Positions 38,129 through 46,937 of a DNA stretch of 64,000 bases are shown in pieces; position 1 is the stretch's first letter; every line of letters begins with the position of its first letter. The position numbers and the translations under genes are program-made. The stretch comes from Pseudomonas sp. MYb60 (GTDB lineage Bacteria > Pseudomonadota > Gammaproteobacteria > Pseudomonadales > Pseudomonadaceae): contig NZ_PCOZ01000002.1 of the NCBI RefSeq assembly GCF_002979555.1, positions 525,478-589,477 of the forward strand, given 5' to 3'. The notes under the pieces are model-generated. The model ran no database searches. It was given only the letters and a program-made list of their open reading frames with translations, and was not told the origin of the DNA.

Positions 38129-39460
38129 ATGAAGAAGGCAAAGCTAAGCCTCGCCTGGCAGATCCTCATCGGTTTGGTGCTCGGGATCGCAATCGGTGCA
38201 GTGCTCAACCATTTCAGTGCTGAAAAGGCCTGGTGGATCAGCAATGTGTTGCAGCCAGCGGGCGATATCTTTATCCGCCTGATCAAGATGATCGTGATCC
38301 CGATTGTGATCTCCTCGCTGATCGTCGGCATCGCCGGTGTCGGTGACGCGAAGAAACTCGGGCGCATCGGCGTCAAAACCATCCTTTACTTCGAAATCGT
38401 CACCACCGTCGCGATCGTGGTCGGCCTGCTGCTGGCAAACCTGTTCCACCCGGGTGCCGGCATCGACATGAGTACCCTGGGTACCGTCGATATCTCCAAG
38501 TACACCGCCACTGCCGCCGAAGTGCAGCATGAGCATGCGTTTATCCAGACCATCCTCAACCTGATCCCGTCGAACATCTTCGCCGCCGTTGCCCGTGGCG
38601 AAATGCTGCCGATCATCTTCTTCTCGGTGCTGTTCGGCCTCGGCCTGTCGAGCCTCAAGCCTGAGCTGCGCGAGCCGCTGGTGACCATGTTCCAGGGCGT
38701 GTCCGAGAGCATGTTCAAAGTCACCCACATGATCATGAAGTACGCCCCGATCGGCGTATTCGCACTGATCGCGGTGACCGTGGCCAACTTCGGCTTCGCC
38801 TCGCTGCTGCCGCTGGCCAAGCTGGTGATCCTGGTTTACGTCGCCATCCTGTTCTTCGCGTTCGTGGTGCTGGGCCTGATTGCTCGCCTGTTCGGCTTCT
38901 CGGTGATCAAGCTGATGCGCATCTTCAAGGATGAGCTGGTGCTGGCCTACTCCACCGCCAGCTCCGAAACCGTGCTGCCGCGTGTGATCGAGAAGATGGA
39001 AGCCTACGGCGCGCCGAAGGCGATCTGCAGCTTCGTGGTGCCGACCGGTTACTCCTTCAACCTCGACGGTTCGACCCTGTACCAGAGCATCGCGGCCATC
39101 TTCATTGCCCAGCTGTACGGCATCGACCTGTCGGTCGGCCAGCAATTGATGCTGGTGCTGACCCTGATGGTCACCTCCAAAGGCATCGCCGGCGTACCGG
39201 GTGTGTCCTTCGTGGTGCTGTTGGCCACCTTGGGCAGCGTGGGTATCCCATTGGAAGGCCTGGCGTTCATTGCCGGTGTCGACCGCATCATGGACATGGC
39301 GCGTACCGCCCTGAACGTGATCGGCAATGCCCTGGCCGTGCTGGTTATCTCGCGTTGGGAAGGCATGTACGACGACGCCAAGGGCGAGCGCTACTGGAAC
39401 TCCCTGCCGCACTGGCGCAGCAAGGAAGCCGCGCCGGTCGCTCAGGCGACCCGCAGCTGA
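38129..39460 (+). CDS. gltP: glutamate/aspartate:proton symporter GltP
   Basis: A 443-aa DAACS-family carrier with about eight helices and two re-entrant loops. Family marks are the serine-rich segment ASSETVLPR in the first re-entrant loop, the NLDGSTLY motif in helix 7, and SKGIAGVPG before the last helix, which together form the acidic amino acid and cation sites. The length and lack of a long C-tail fit proton-coupled GltP. It is monocistronic, closed by a strong terminator at 39478-39510. PA5479-type. Confidence 0.95.
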   Translation: MKKAKLSLAWQILIGLVLGIAIGAVLNHFSAEKAWWISNVLQPAGDIFIRLIKMIVIPIVISSLIVGIAGVGDAKKLGRIGVKTILYFEIVTTVAIVVGLLLANLFHPGAGIDMSTLGTVDISKYTATAAEVQHEHAFIQTILNLIPSNIFAAVARGEMLPIIFFSVLFGLGLSSLKPELREPLVTMFQGVSESMFKVTHMIMKYAPIGVFALIAVTVANFGFASLLPLAKLVILVYVAILFFAFVVLGLIARLFGFSVIKLMRIFKDELVLAYSTASSETVLPRVIEKMEAYGAPKAICSFVVPTGYSFNLDGSTLYQSIAAIFIAQLYGIDLSVGQQLMLVLTLMVTSKGIAGVPGVSFVVLLATLGSVGIPLEGLAFIAGVDRIMDMARTALNVIGNALAVLVISRWEGMYDDAKGERYWNSLPHWRSKEAAPVAQATRS

Positions 39461-39477
39461 TAGCGCCAGCGCTTTAA

Positions 39478-39510
39478 GACAAACCCCGGGAAATCCGGGG
39501 TTTGTCGTTT
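39478..39510 (+). terminator. rho-independent terminator of gltP
   Basis: GACAAACCCCGG and CCGGGGTTTGTC make a perfect 12-bp stem around a 5-base loop, followed by GTTT. One of the strongest terminators in the window. Confidence 0.92.
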
Positions 39511-39557
39511 CTGCCAGCCCCGCTATCATTCGCCCCATTCTTCGGGGGATTCAACTG

Positions 39558-40787
39558 ATGCTCAATGGCCTGTGGCTTGGCTTCTTTGTCGTGGCAATGG
39601 TGTCGGCGCTGGCGCAATGGCTTGTCGGCGGCAATGCCGGGATCTTTGCGGCGATGGTCGAAAGCATTTTCGCCATGGCCAAACTGTCGGTGGAAGTCAT
39701 GGTGCTGCTGTTCGGCACCCTGACGCTGTGGCTGGGCTTTCTGCGTATCGCCGAAAAGGCCGGGATCGTTGATTGGCTGGCCAAGGCGCTGGGCCCGCTG
39801 TTCCGCCGCCTGATGCCGGAAGTGCCGGCTGGCCATCCGGCCATCGGCCTGATCACGCTCAACTTCGCCGCCAACGGCCTGGGGCTGGACAACGCCGCAA
39901 CGCCCATCGGCCTGAAGGCAATGAAGGCGCTGCAGGAACTCAACCCCATCCCTAACACCGCGAGCAATGCGCAGATCCTGTTTCTGGTGCTCAACGCGTC
40001 CTCGCTGACGCTGTTGCCGGTGACGATCTTCATGTACCGCGCGCAGCAAGGCGCAGCGGACCCGACGCTGGTGTTCCTGCCGATCCTGCTGGCCACCAGT
40101 GCATCGACGCTGGTGGGCCTGCTCTCGGTGGCGATCATGCAGCGGTTGCGGCTGTGGGACCCAGTGGTGCTGGCGTACCTGATCCCCGGCGCACTGGTGC
40201 TCGGCGGCTTCATGGCGCTGCTGGCGACGTTGTCGGCCACGGCGCTGGCGGGCCTGTCGTCGATCCTCGGCAACCTCACGTTGTTTGGCCTGATCATGCT
40301 GTTCCTGGTGATCGGCGCGCTGCGCAAGGTGAAGGTGTATGAGGCTTTTGTCGAAGGTGCCAAAGAAGGCTTCGATGTCGCGAAGAATTTGCTGCCATAC
40401 CTGGTGGCGATGTTATGTGCCGTGGGCGTGCTGCGGGCCTCGGGGGCACTGGATTTCGGCCTTGAAGGCATCCGCCACCTGGTCGCCTGGACGGGCATGG
40501 ACACCCGCTTCGTCGATGCCTTGCCGACCGCGATGGTCAAGCCGTTTTCCGGCAGCGCTGCGCGGGCGATGTTGATCGAGACCATGCAGACCCAAGGCGT
40601 CGACAGCTTCCCGGCATTGGTGGCCGCGACGATCCAGGGCAGTACGGAAACCACCTTTTATGTGTTGGCGGTGTACTTTGGCTCGGTAGGCATCCAGCGG
40701 GCCAGGCATGCCGTGGGCTGCGCGTTGCTGGCGGAGTTTGCGGGTGTCGTGGCGGCTATTGCGGTGTGCTACTGGTTCTTTGGCTGA
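39558..40787 (+). CDS. nucleoside-recognition (SpmA/SpmB-like fused) membrane protein
   Basis: A 409-aa inner-membrane protein with about ten helices in two related halves, each with a Gate/nucleoside-recognition domain, equivalent to a SpmA-SpmB fusion. Visible marks are LITLNFAANGLGLDNAATPIGLKAMKALQ in the first half and TAMVKPFSGSAARAML and TIQGSTETTFYVLAVYFGSV in the second. ATG 39558 follows the gltP terminator. PA5478-type. The transported substrate is not known for this group; the name should not be read as proof of nucleoside transport. Confidence 0.88.
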   Translation: MLNGLWLGFFVVAMVSALAQWLVGGNAGIFAAMVESIFAMAKLSVEVMVLLFGTLTLWLGFLRIAEKAGIVDWLAKALGPLFRRLMPEVPAGHPAIGLITLNFAANGLGLDNAATPIGLKAMKALQELNPIPNTASNAQILFLVLNASSLTLLPVTIFMYRAQQGAADPTLVFLPILLATSASTLVGLLSVAIMQRLRLWDPVVLAYLIPGALVLGGFMALLATLSATALAGLSSILGNLTLFGLIMLFLVIGALRKVKVYEAFVEGAKEGFDVAKNLLPYLVAMLCAVGVLRASGALDFGLEGIRHLVAWTGMDTRFVDALPTAMVKPFSGSAARAMLIETMQTQGVDSFPALVAATIQGSTETTFYVLAVYFGSVGIQRARHAVGCALLAEFAGVVAAIAVCYWFFG

Positions 40788-40843
40788 GGCTGAGATTGCT
40801 ATCGTGGGCAAGTCGAATCGTCGCACCGCCCCCGATAGGGCCC

Positions 40844-41455
40844 TCACTGTTTCACAGCACCGTTGCCCTGCTGCACAACCCAATCCACCACCTGCTTGTT
40901 CAATTGGTCCCCCGCCTGCACAAACCCGGCCACCACCGCCGGCACCTGGGTTTCACTTACAGGCTGACGCACCTCAAACCGCCGACTGGCAATGATCCGC
41001 TGATCACTGCCGCGCACCAGCCGCGCGTCCAGGCGAATCACGACCTCCACCGCACTGCCCCGGTACTCACTCTGGAACGCCTGCAACTGCCCGCCCAACT
41101 CATAGTCGGCCTGCAGGTTGGTGTCATCGGTGCTCAGCAGTGTCACCCGGCCATCGCGTTGGAACCCATCCAGCAGGCGATTGCGCAGCAGCACCGGCGA
41201 CGGGTCGCTCCAGCGCGCGTTGGCGTAGCTGCTGATCAGGTCACCGTTGGGCACCACGGCAATGCGCGGGCTGTCGAGAAATTCGCTGGACTGGGGCTTG
41301 GTGAGGCGCAGCGACCACGCCACTGGCGAACCCTGGCTGGCCGTCTGGCTGCCTGCCAGGCGGTACACATCCGAAGGGTCTGGCTTGGGCAGGATCGAGC
41401 AGGCGCTGACCAGTGCCAGGGCAACGGGGACGATCAGTTGATAATTACGCTTCAT
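40844..41455 (-). CDS. PqiC/YmbA-type ABC transport auxiliary lipoprotein
   Basis: A 203-aa lipoprotein: signal peptide with lipobox LVSACS (Cys19), followed by a domain typical of PqiC/DUF330 (about residues 30-195: YRLAGSQ, PRIAVVPNGDLISSYANARWSDP, LQAFQSEYRGSAVEVVIRLDARLV). It is the last gene of the four-gene MCE ABC operon and overlaps the MlaD-like gene by 4 bp. In PqiABC such lipoproteins link the MCE tunnel to the outer membrane. Confidence 0.9.
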   Translation of the reverse strand: MKRNYQLIVPVALALVSACSILPKPDPSDVYRLAGSQTASQGSPVAWSLRLTKPQSSEFLDSPRIAVVPNGDLISSYANARWSDPSPVLLRNRLLDGFQRDGRVTLLSTDDTNLQADYELGGQLQAFQSEYRGSAVEVVIRLDARLVRGSDQRIIASRRFEVRQPVSETQVPAVVAGFVQAGDQLNKQVVDWVVQQGNGAVKQ

Positions 41456-42390
41456 GGCGTGAACTCCTTGTTCTTGTCGCTGCCCAGCAGGTAGCCGCTG
41501 GGGTTGGCTTCCAGGCGGCGGGAGATGGCGCGCAGCGAACCGAGGGTTTCGCGCAGTTCGCGCACGGCCGGCGCCAGTTCGTTGAGGCCCTGCATGCCGC
41601 TGTTTACCGAATCCTTGTTGTTGGCCAGCAAGGTATTGATGGTGGCGGTGCTTTGCTCGAGGGATTTCATCGCCTGCTCGGCGCTGCCGAACGCCTGTTT
41701 GCCTTGATCGTTGAGCAAGCCATTGGCATTGCGCATCAGCACGGTGGTTTGCTCCAGTGCGCCGCTGGCCTGTTTGCTCACCTGCATCAGTTGCTGCATC
41801 ACCACCTTGATATCGCCGCGCTGGTCGGCGATGGCGCCGGTGGTTTGTTGCAGGTTGTCCAGGGTGTTGCTCAAGCGCTCGACGTTCTCACGGGAGAACA
41901 ACGCGTTGGCGTTGTGCAGCAGCAGGTTGATGCTGGTCATCAGGTCGTTGCTGTTATTGAGCAGGCGCGCGATGGGCGATGGCGAGGCGATGATTTCCGG
42001 CAGGTTGCCGTCCTTGCCCTTGAGCTCCGGGCTCTGGGGCGTGCCGCCGCTGAGCTGGATGATCGAAGTGCCGGTGATGCCGGTCAGGGCCAGCTTGGCC
42101 TGGGTGTCGACCTTGATCGGCGTCTGCCCGGCCAGGCGGATGCGCGCCAGTACGCGGCGCGGGTCTTTAGGGTCCAGGCGCAGGCTGATCACGTCGCCCA
42201 CCTTGATCCCGCTGTACTGCACCGCGCTGCCCTGGGACAGGCCGCTGACCGCTTCGTTGAACACCACCTCGTAATCCTGGAAGGCACTGTCGACGCTGGA
42301 CTTGGCCAGCCACAGCCCGAACAGCATCGCGCCGACCACCACGATCACGCTGAATAGACCGATCATCACATGATGGGCGCGGGTTTCCAT
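41452..42390 (-). CDS. MlaD-like MCE-domain substrate-binding protein
   Basis: A 312-aa periplasmic protein anchored by one N-terminal helix (about residues 7-27). The single MCE domain (about 40-115, YEVVFNEAVSGLSQGSAVQYSGIKVGDVISLRLD) is followed by a long helical/coiled-coil tail (about 140-300, with repeated SNTLDNLQQTTGAI and EQTTVLMRNANGLLNDQG heptads) that can form a tunnel. I use ATG 42390 (METRAHHVMIG), which has GGTATGAC upstream. It lies 1 bp from the ATPase gene. Substrate probably lipid. Confidence 0.92.
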   Translation of the reverse strand: METRAHHVMIGLFSVIVVVGAMLFGLWLAKSSVDSAFQDYEVVFNEAVSGLSQGSAVQYSGIKVGDVISLRLDPKDPRRVLARIRLAGQTPIKVDTQAKLALTGITGTSIIQLSGGTPQSPELKGKDGNLPEIIASPSPIARLLNNSNDLMTSINLLLHNANALFSRENVERLSNTLDNLQQTTGAIADQRGDIKVVMQQLMQVSKQASGALEQTTVLMRNANGLLNDQGKQAFGSAEQAMKSLEQSTATINTLLANNKDSVNSGMQGLNELAPAVRELRETLGSLRAISRRLEANPSGYLLGSDKNKEFTP

Positions 42391-42391
42391 G

Positions 42392-43195
42392 TCATACCTC
42401 GTTGAGCGATTGAGCGGCGTCCAACGCCGCGCGGCCACGAGGGCCGTGGAAATATTCGTGGATCCACGCGTCGTCCGTCTCCGAGACGACATCGATGGCA
42501 TCGGCCACCAGCACTTTCTTCTGTGCCAGTACCGCCACGCGGTCGGTGATGGTGTACAGCGTGTCCAGGTCGTGGGTGACCAGGAACACGCTCAGGCCCA
42601 ACGCGTCGCGCAGGGTCAGGATCAGTTGGTCGAATTGTGCCGCGCCAATCGGGTCGAGGCCGGCGGTGGGTTCGTCGAGGAACAGGATATCCGGGTCCAG
42701 CGCCAGCGCGCGAGCCAGGGCGGCGCGCTTGATCATGCCGCCGGACAGCGACGCCGGGTACTTATCCGCCGCTGACAGCGGCAGCCCGGCCAGGGCCAGT
42801 TTGACCGCCGCCAGGTGCTCGGCGTCGCGGCGGCTGAGGCCGGCGTGTTCGATCAGCGGCAGCGCGACGTTCTCGGTCACGGTCAGCGAGGAAAACAGCG
42901 CGCCCTTCTGGAACAGCACGCCAAAGCGCCGTTCCACCAGCGAACGCTCGTGCTCGGGCAGGCTGGGCAGGTTCTTGCCGAACACCCGCACCTCGCCTTC
43001 GCTGGGCTGGCGCAGGCCGACAATGCTGCGCAGCAGCACCGATTTGCCGCTGCCGGAGCCGCCGACCACAGCGAGGATCTCGCCTCTGTACAAATCCAGG
43101 TCGAGGTTCTCGTGCACGCTCTGGCTGCCAAAGCGATTGCACAGGCCGCGCACTTCAATCACCGCCTCACTGGGCGCTCGGTGTAGACGACTCAC
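42392..43195 (-). CDS. MlaF-like ABC transporter ATP-binding protein
   Basis: A 267-aa ATPase of an MCE lipid ABC system. Walker A is GGSGSGKSVL, the signature LSGGMIKRAALARAL with the MlaF-typical Met-Ile-Lys in it, and Walker B DILFLDEPTAGLD. The start is GTG 43195 (VSRLHRAPSEAVIEV), overlapping the permease stop as GTGA; the frame upstream of this lies antisense-free within the permease gene and is a shadow. The C-terminus ends WIHEYFHGPRGRAALDAAQSLNEV, typical of MlaF. Confidence 0.92.
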   Translation of the reverse strand: MSRLHRAPSEAVIEVRGLCNRFGSQSVHENLDLDLYRGEILAVVGGSGSGKSVLLRSIVGLRQPSEGEVRVFGKNLPSLPEHERSLVERRFGVLFQKGALFSSLTVTENVALPLIEHAGLSRRDAEHLAAVKLALAGLPLSAADKYPASLSGGMIKRAALARALALDPDILFLDEPTAGLDPIGAAQFDQLILTLRDALGLSVFLVTHDLDTLYTITDRVAVLAQKKVLVADAIDVVSETDDAWIHEYFHGPRGRAALDAAQSLNEV

Positions 43196-44340
43196 CAGCC
43201 CATCTCCATGAAGAACAACGCGGCCACCGCATCCAGCACGATCACCACAAAGATCGATTGCACCACGCTCGAGGTGGTGTGGGCGCCAACAGACTCGGCG
43301 CTGCCGCTGACCTTGAAGCCTTCCAGGCAGCCGATCGCGGCGATCAGGAAAGCGAAGACCGGCGCCTTCACCATGCCCACCAGGAAGTGCTGCACGCCAA
43401 TGTCCGACTGCAGCAGCGACAGGAACATCGCCGGCGAAATATCCAGGGCCACGGCGCACACCACCCCGCCGCCGACGATCCCCGAGAGCATCGCCACGAA
43501 GGTCAGCATCGGCAGCGCCACCAACAGCGACAGTACGCGCGGCAGCACCAGCAGCTCCATCGGGTCCAGGCCCAGGGTGCGGATGGCGTCGATTTCTTCG
43601 TTGGCCTTCATCGAGCCGATTTGCGCGGTAAAGGCACTGGCGGTGCGGCCGGCGATCAGGATCGCGGTGAGCAATACGCCAAATTCGCGCAGAAATGAAA
43701 ACGCCACCAGGTCCACGGTGAAAATCGTCGCACCAAAGCTCTTGAGCACCGTCGCACCGAGAAACGCCACCACGGCACCGACCAGGAACGTCAGCAGCGC
43801 AACGATGGGCGCGGCGTCGAGGCCGGTTTGTTCAATGTGCGACACCATCGGCGTGATGCGCCAGCGCTTGGGCCGGAAAATGCCACGGGCGAAGGTCTCC
43901 AGGATCAGGCCGATGAAGCCCAGCAGTTGCTTGCTGTCCTGCCAGACCTTATCCACCGCGCGTCCGATGCGGGCCAACACCTGGATGCCGGTGCCTTCTT
44001 CCGCCGCTTTGTCCGGCACGCAAAAGTCATGCAGGGAGCGGTAGACCGTCTTGAGCAGTGCACGGTCGGCGGCGGACAGGCTGCAATCGGTCTGTTCGGC
44101 GGATTGTTCGATGCGCACCGGGCCCAGCAGCTCCACCAGTAATGAAGCGCCGGCGGTGTCCAGGGCACCGAGGCCATTGAGGTCGATGCGCGCGCCGGCG
44201 TCATATTGGCCGTCGAGGGTGTCCGACAGCTTCTTCAGGCTGGCGTAGTGCGCAAGCGTCCAGTCCCCCGTAATCCTCAGTTGAGGCGGAGACGTGGACG
44301 TGTCGAGGTGGGCTGAGCCGGCGGTGGTACTACTGGTCAT
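43192..44340 (-). CDS. MlaE-like permease with N-terminal STAS-like domain
   Basis: A 382-aa permease of the MCE ABC system. The N-terminal about 100 residues (RITGDWTLAHYASLKKLSDTL, RIDLNGLGALDTAGASLLVELL) form a STAS-like soluble domain, which in many systems is a separate protein (MlaB). The membrane part (about residues 125-382) has five helices with GAVVAFLGATVLKSFGA and the coupling helix MKANEEIDAIRTLGLDPMELLVLPR. I use ATG 44340 with GGAG upstream. It is the first gene of the operon MlaE-MlaF-MlaD-PqiC. Confidence 0.92.
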   Translation of the reverse strand: MTSSTTAGSAHLDTSTSPPQLRITGDWTLAHYASLKKLSDTLDGQYDAGARIDLNGLGALDTAGASLLVELLGPVRIEQSAEQTDCSLSAADRALLKTVYRSLHDFCVPDKAAEEGTGIQVLARIGRAVDKVWQDSKQLLGFIGLILETFARGIFRPKRWRITPMVSHIEQTGLDAAPIVALLTFLVGAVVAFLGATVLKSFGATIFTVDLVAFSFLREFGVLLTAILIAGRTASAFTAQIGSMKANEEIDAIRTLGLDPMELLVLPRVLSLLVALPMLTFVAMLSGIVGGGVVCAVALDISPAMFLSLLQSDIGVQHFLVGMVKAPVFAFLIAAIGCLEGFKVSGSAESVGAHTTSSVVQSIFVVIVLDAVAALFFMEMGW

Positions 44341-44394
44341 AAGCTCCGAGCTTGTTTGGCTATCCACAATTCCTACGTAATAGCACGATCCATC

Positions 44395-45426
44395 CTACTT
44401 TGGGTTGTCCGTTTGTGCTGTGTCGGTCACTTTGAAGCGCAACACGCCGATCACTTGGCCATCTTCGGTCAGCACGCGCACCTGCCAGCGGCCCACGGCG
44501 TCGGCGGGGAAGTTCTGCTTGTGGGTCCAGGCGCGGTAGCCTTCCTTGCGCCCGCCGTGGATGTCCAGGGCGATGCGGTCGACTTCCTTGCCGTTGAATT
44601 TCCACACGTGATAGATGCGTTCATCCAGGCCACGCGGCGCGTTGATCGCGGTGTAGGCGTACAGGCCGGTGCTGCGCAGTTGGGCGGCGTTGACTTCCTT
44701 TAGGTCGTCGCCGGGGGTGCGGTCTTGCAGCTGAGTGCTGATGGCCACTTCGGTCATCCACAGCGTGGCCGGCGGCACCCAACTGCGCAGGAACCAACCG
44801 GCGCAACCAATGGCGGCGGTCACCCCCAGCAGCATGGCCCAGCCCTTGAGGCTGCGCAGCGGCAGGCTGACCGCCAGGCTCGGAATCGACAGGGCCATGG
44901 CCACGCCGAGGGCCAGCTTGTAGCTCTCGGCGGTGGTCAGGTGCAGGATGATCGGCAGTGCGGTAAGCAACGCGGCAAACAGGGTCAGGGTGTGCAGCGC
45001 CAGGAACAGCGAACGCTTGGGCGCCAGCCATTTGTAGTACAGCGGGTCGACAATCGACACCAGTGCTGCCGCGCCGAGCAGGCCGGTAAACACTGACTGA
45101 CCGCTGTTCCAGGCGGTGGTGACGAAAAAGAAGGGCAGCACGAAAAACAGACTTTCCTGGTGGATCATCTGGGTCGCATAACGCAGCAGGGGCTCGGGAA
45201 TTTCGCGCTTGAAGAGTTTGGTGAACAGCTGCGTAAAGCTGTTTTCCAGCATCAGCCACAACCAGCTCACCAACATAATTACCGCGATCCAACTGGCCAT
45301 GCCCTGCTGGCGGTCTACCAGAATGAAGCTGCATACCCCCGAAATGAAGCCACCGAGTGCGATCACCCCTGGGTAGCGCTTCATCAGGACGAGTACGCGC
45401 TGGATAAATTGGGTCAGGTTTTGCAT
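44395..45426 (-). CDS. DUF5924/DUF2914 family membrane protein
   Basis: A 343-aa inner-membrane protein with six or seven hydrophobic segments in the first 220 residues (DUF5924-like) and a C-terminal soluble domain (about 235-340, VAISTQLQDRTPGDDLKEV, HVWKFNGKEVDRIALDIHGGRKEGYRAWTHKQNFP and GRWQVRVLT) that resembles DUF2914. No enzymatic motif is evident. It reads toward the MCE operon but is separated from MlaE by 54 bp and has its own start at 45426. Confidence 0.85.
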   Translation of the reverse strand: MQNLTQFIQRVLVLMKRYPGVIALGGFISGVCSFILVDRQQGMASWIAVIMLVSWLWLMLENSFTQLFTKLFKREIPEPLLRYATQMIHQESLFFVLPFFFVTTAWNSGQSVFTGLLGAAALVSIVDPLYYKWLAPKRSLFLALHTLTLFAALLTALPIILHLTTAESYKLALGVAMALSIPSLAVSLPLRSLKGWAMLLGVTAAIGCAGWFLRSWVPPATLWMTEVAISTQLQDRTPGDDLKEVNAAQLRSTGLYAYTAINAPRGLDERIYHVWKFNGKEVDRIALDIHGGRKEGYRAWTHKQNFPADAVGRWQVRVLTEDGQVIGVLRFKVTDTAQTDNPK

Positions 45427-45497
45427 TCGGCGGTTCGCAGTCTTCGTGGGAAAAATCCCTGACAGGATAACGTCTTGGCCCGCTTACCGGTGCCCGA

Positions 45498-46880
45498 TTA
45501 CGCGATCCGTTTGCGATAAACCCGCACGCCGATCAACACAATCGCAATCAACCCGAGTACGCCGGCGCCTATCCAACCAAGGGCGTCGTAGCTCAACAGC
45601 GGTTTCTCGATACGCCAGTAGCCCGGCTGCTTGAACACCTGGTGCATGGCCTGGTTGGCCTGGTCCAGGCTCACCGACTTGATGCGCTTGACCGGGTCGC
45701 TGAAGTGGCCATTGTTGTAATCGCCGGAGGCGCTCCAGTAATAGTCCGCCAGGGCGCTGTTGCCCTGCACGGCCCACGCCTGGCGGGCGATGGCAGCGTG
45801 TTGCAGGCGGGCGAATACGGCAGGGTCCAAGCCGTTCTTGAGCAACTGGGCCTTGAGGTCCTGCAGCAGCTGTTCGGCGTCGGCGAGGTTTTCCCGCTCA
45901 AGGTCGGCATTGATGCTGAGGAACCCAACGCCGCCGAGTACTTCCCGTTCGCTCCAGGGGCCGTAGGATAAACCGTGCTTGAGTCGCAGCTCGCGGTACA
46001 GCGCCCAGTCGAGATAGTCCTTGAGCAGGTCGTAGGTTTCATCGTACTGATCGTCCAGCACTGGCTCGGGGAACAGCCAGTGCAGCTTGGCGCTGTTACC
46101 GACCCAGCCGTGGATCAGCTCGCGATGGCTGGCGGCGGCTTGCTGGATCTGCGGCAGTTCCGGGTGATCGGTGGGCTCGACCGGGTCGAGCTGGCCGAAG
46201 GTGCGTTCGAGGTACGCCGGCAGCAGTTTGTCGAGGTCGCCGACGATGATCAGGGTCATGTTGTTGGGGGCGTACCAGTTTTTGCGCAGGTCCTCCAGTT
46301 GGGCGCGGGTCAAGTGGCCGACTTCGGCGCGTTCGGCGCATTTGAGCCCCAGTTCGACCGCCAGTTGGTTGCTGGCGGTGTGGCCCAGGTCCTGGCGGTC
46401 GAGCAGGCGTTGCAGGTGCGAGTAATGGCCGCCGTCTTCGCGCTCCACCACCTGCTTGGCGGCAGCGATATTGGCCTCGCTCAGCTCGGTGCGGGTGATG
46501 ATCGCCAGCAACAGGTCGAGCACTTTGCGCTGGTTGCGCGCGGGGGCTTCGATCACGAAGGTGGTGTCGGCATTGCTGGTGTAGGCGTTCCACTCGCCGC
46601 CCAGGGCTTGCATGCGGTCTTCCAGGTCGCCTTCGCTGCCGCCGTCGATACCGCTGAACAGCAGGTGTTCAAGCAGGTGCGGTAATTCCTTGTCATCGCA
46701 ACCGAAGTCATCCAGGCCGACGCCGACCACCAGGCGAATCGCCACATGCCCGCGTTCGGTGCCAGGCTTGAGCAGCAATTGCAGGCCGTTGGGCAGGGTG
46801 TAGCCCTCGACTTGCAGGCGGTCAAAGGCGAAGGCGTGGGCAGAACCGAGCAACAGGCAGGCGAATAGCAGGCGACGCAT
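45498..46880 (-). CDS. membrane-anchored M16-family metallopeptidase
   Basis: A 460-aa secreted zinc protease of the M16 (insulinase/pitrilysin) type. The signal peptide ends AFA (about residue 19). The inverted zinc motif H68-LLEH72 in LPHLLEHLLFSG is complete, with the downstream Glu region EAPARNQRKVLDLLLAI. The second half (about residues 215-420) is the paired inactive M16 domain, and a C-terminal helix (GAGVLGLIAIVLIGVRVY) anchors it in the membrane. Substrates unknown. It lies after the Na/Pi gene on the same strand. Confidence 0.88.
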   Translation of the reverse strand: MRRLLFACLLLGSAHAFAFDRLQVEGYTLPNGLQLLLKPGTERGHVAIRLVVGVGLDDFGCDDKELPHLLEHLLFSGIDGGSEGDLEDRMQALGGEWNAYTSNADTTFVIEAPARNQRKVLDLLLAIITRTELSEANIAAAKQVVEREDGGHYSHLQRLLDRQDLGHTASNQLAVELGLKCAERAEVGHLTRAQLEDLRKNWYAPNNMTLIIVGDLDKLLPAYLERTFGQLDPVEPTDHPELPQIQQAAASHRELIHGWVGNSAKLHWLFPEPVLDDQYDETYDLLKDYLDWALYRELRLKHGLSYGPWSEREVLGGVGFLSINADLERENLADAEQLLQDLKAQLLKNGLDPAVFARLQHAAIARQAWAVQGNSALADYYWSASGDYNNGHFSDPVKRIKSVSLDQANQAMHQVFKQPGYWRIEKPLLSYDALGWIGAGVLGLIAIVLIGVRVYRKRIA

Positions 46881-46937
46881 AACTGGCTTCCTGGCGAGTG
46901 AGGTCAGTTTTAACTGACTTCACGGGCCATCTTACGT

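Noticed and set aside
38144..39538. A 464-aa minus-strand open frame opposite gltP
   Set aside because: Low-complexity His/Asp/Gln-rich translation, no ribosome site, and gltP's transporter motifs lie on the other strand.
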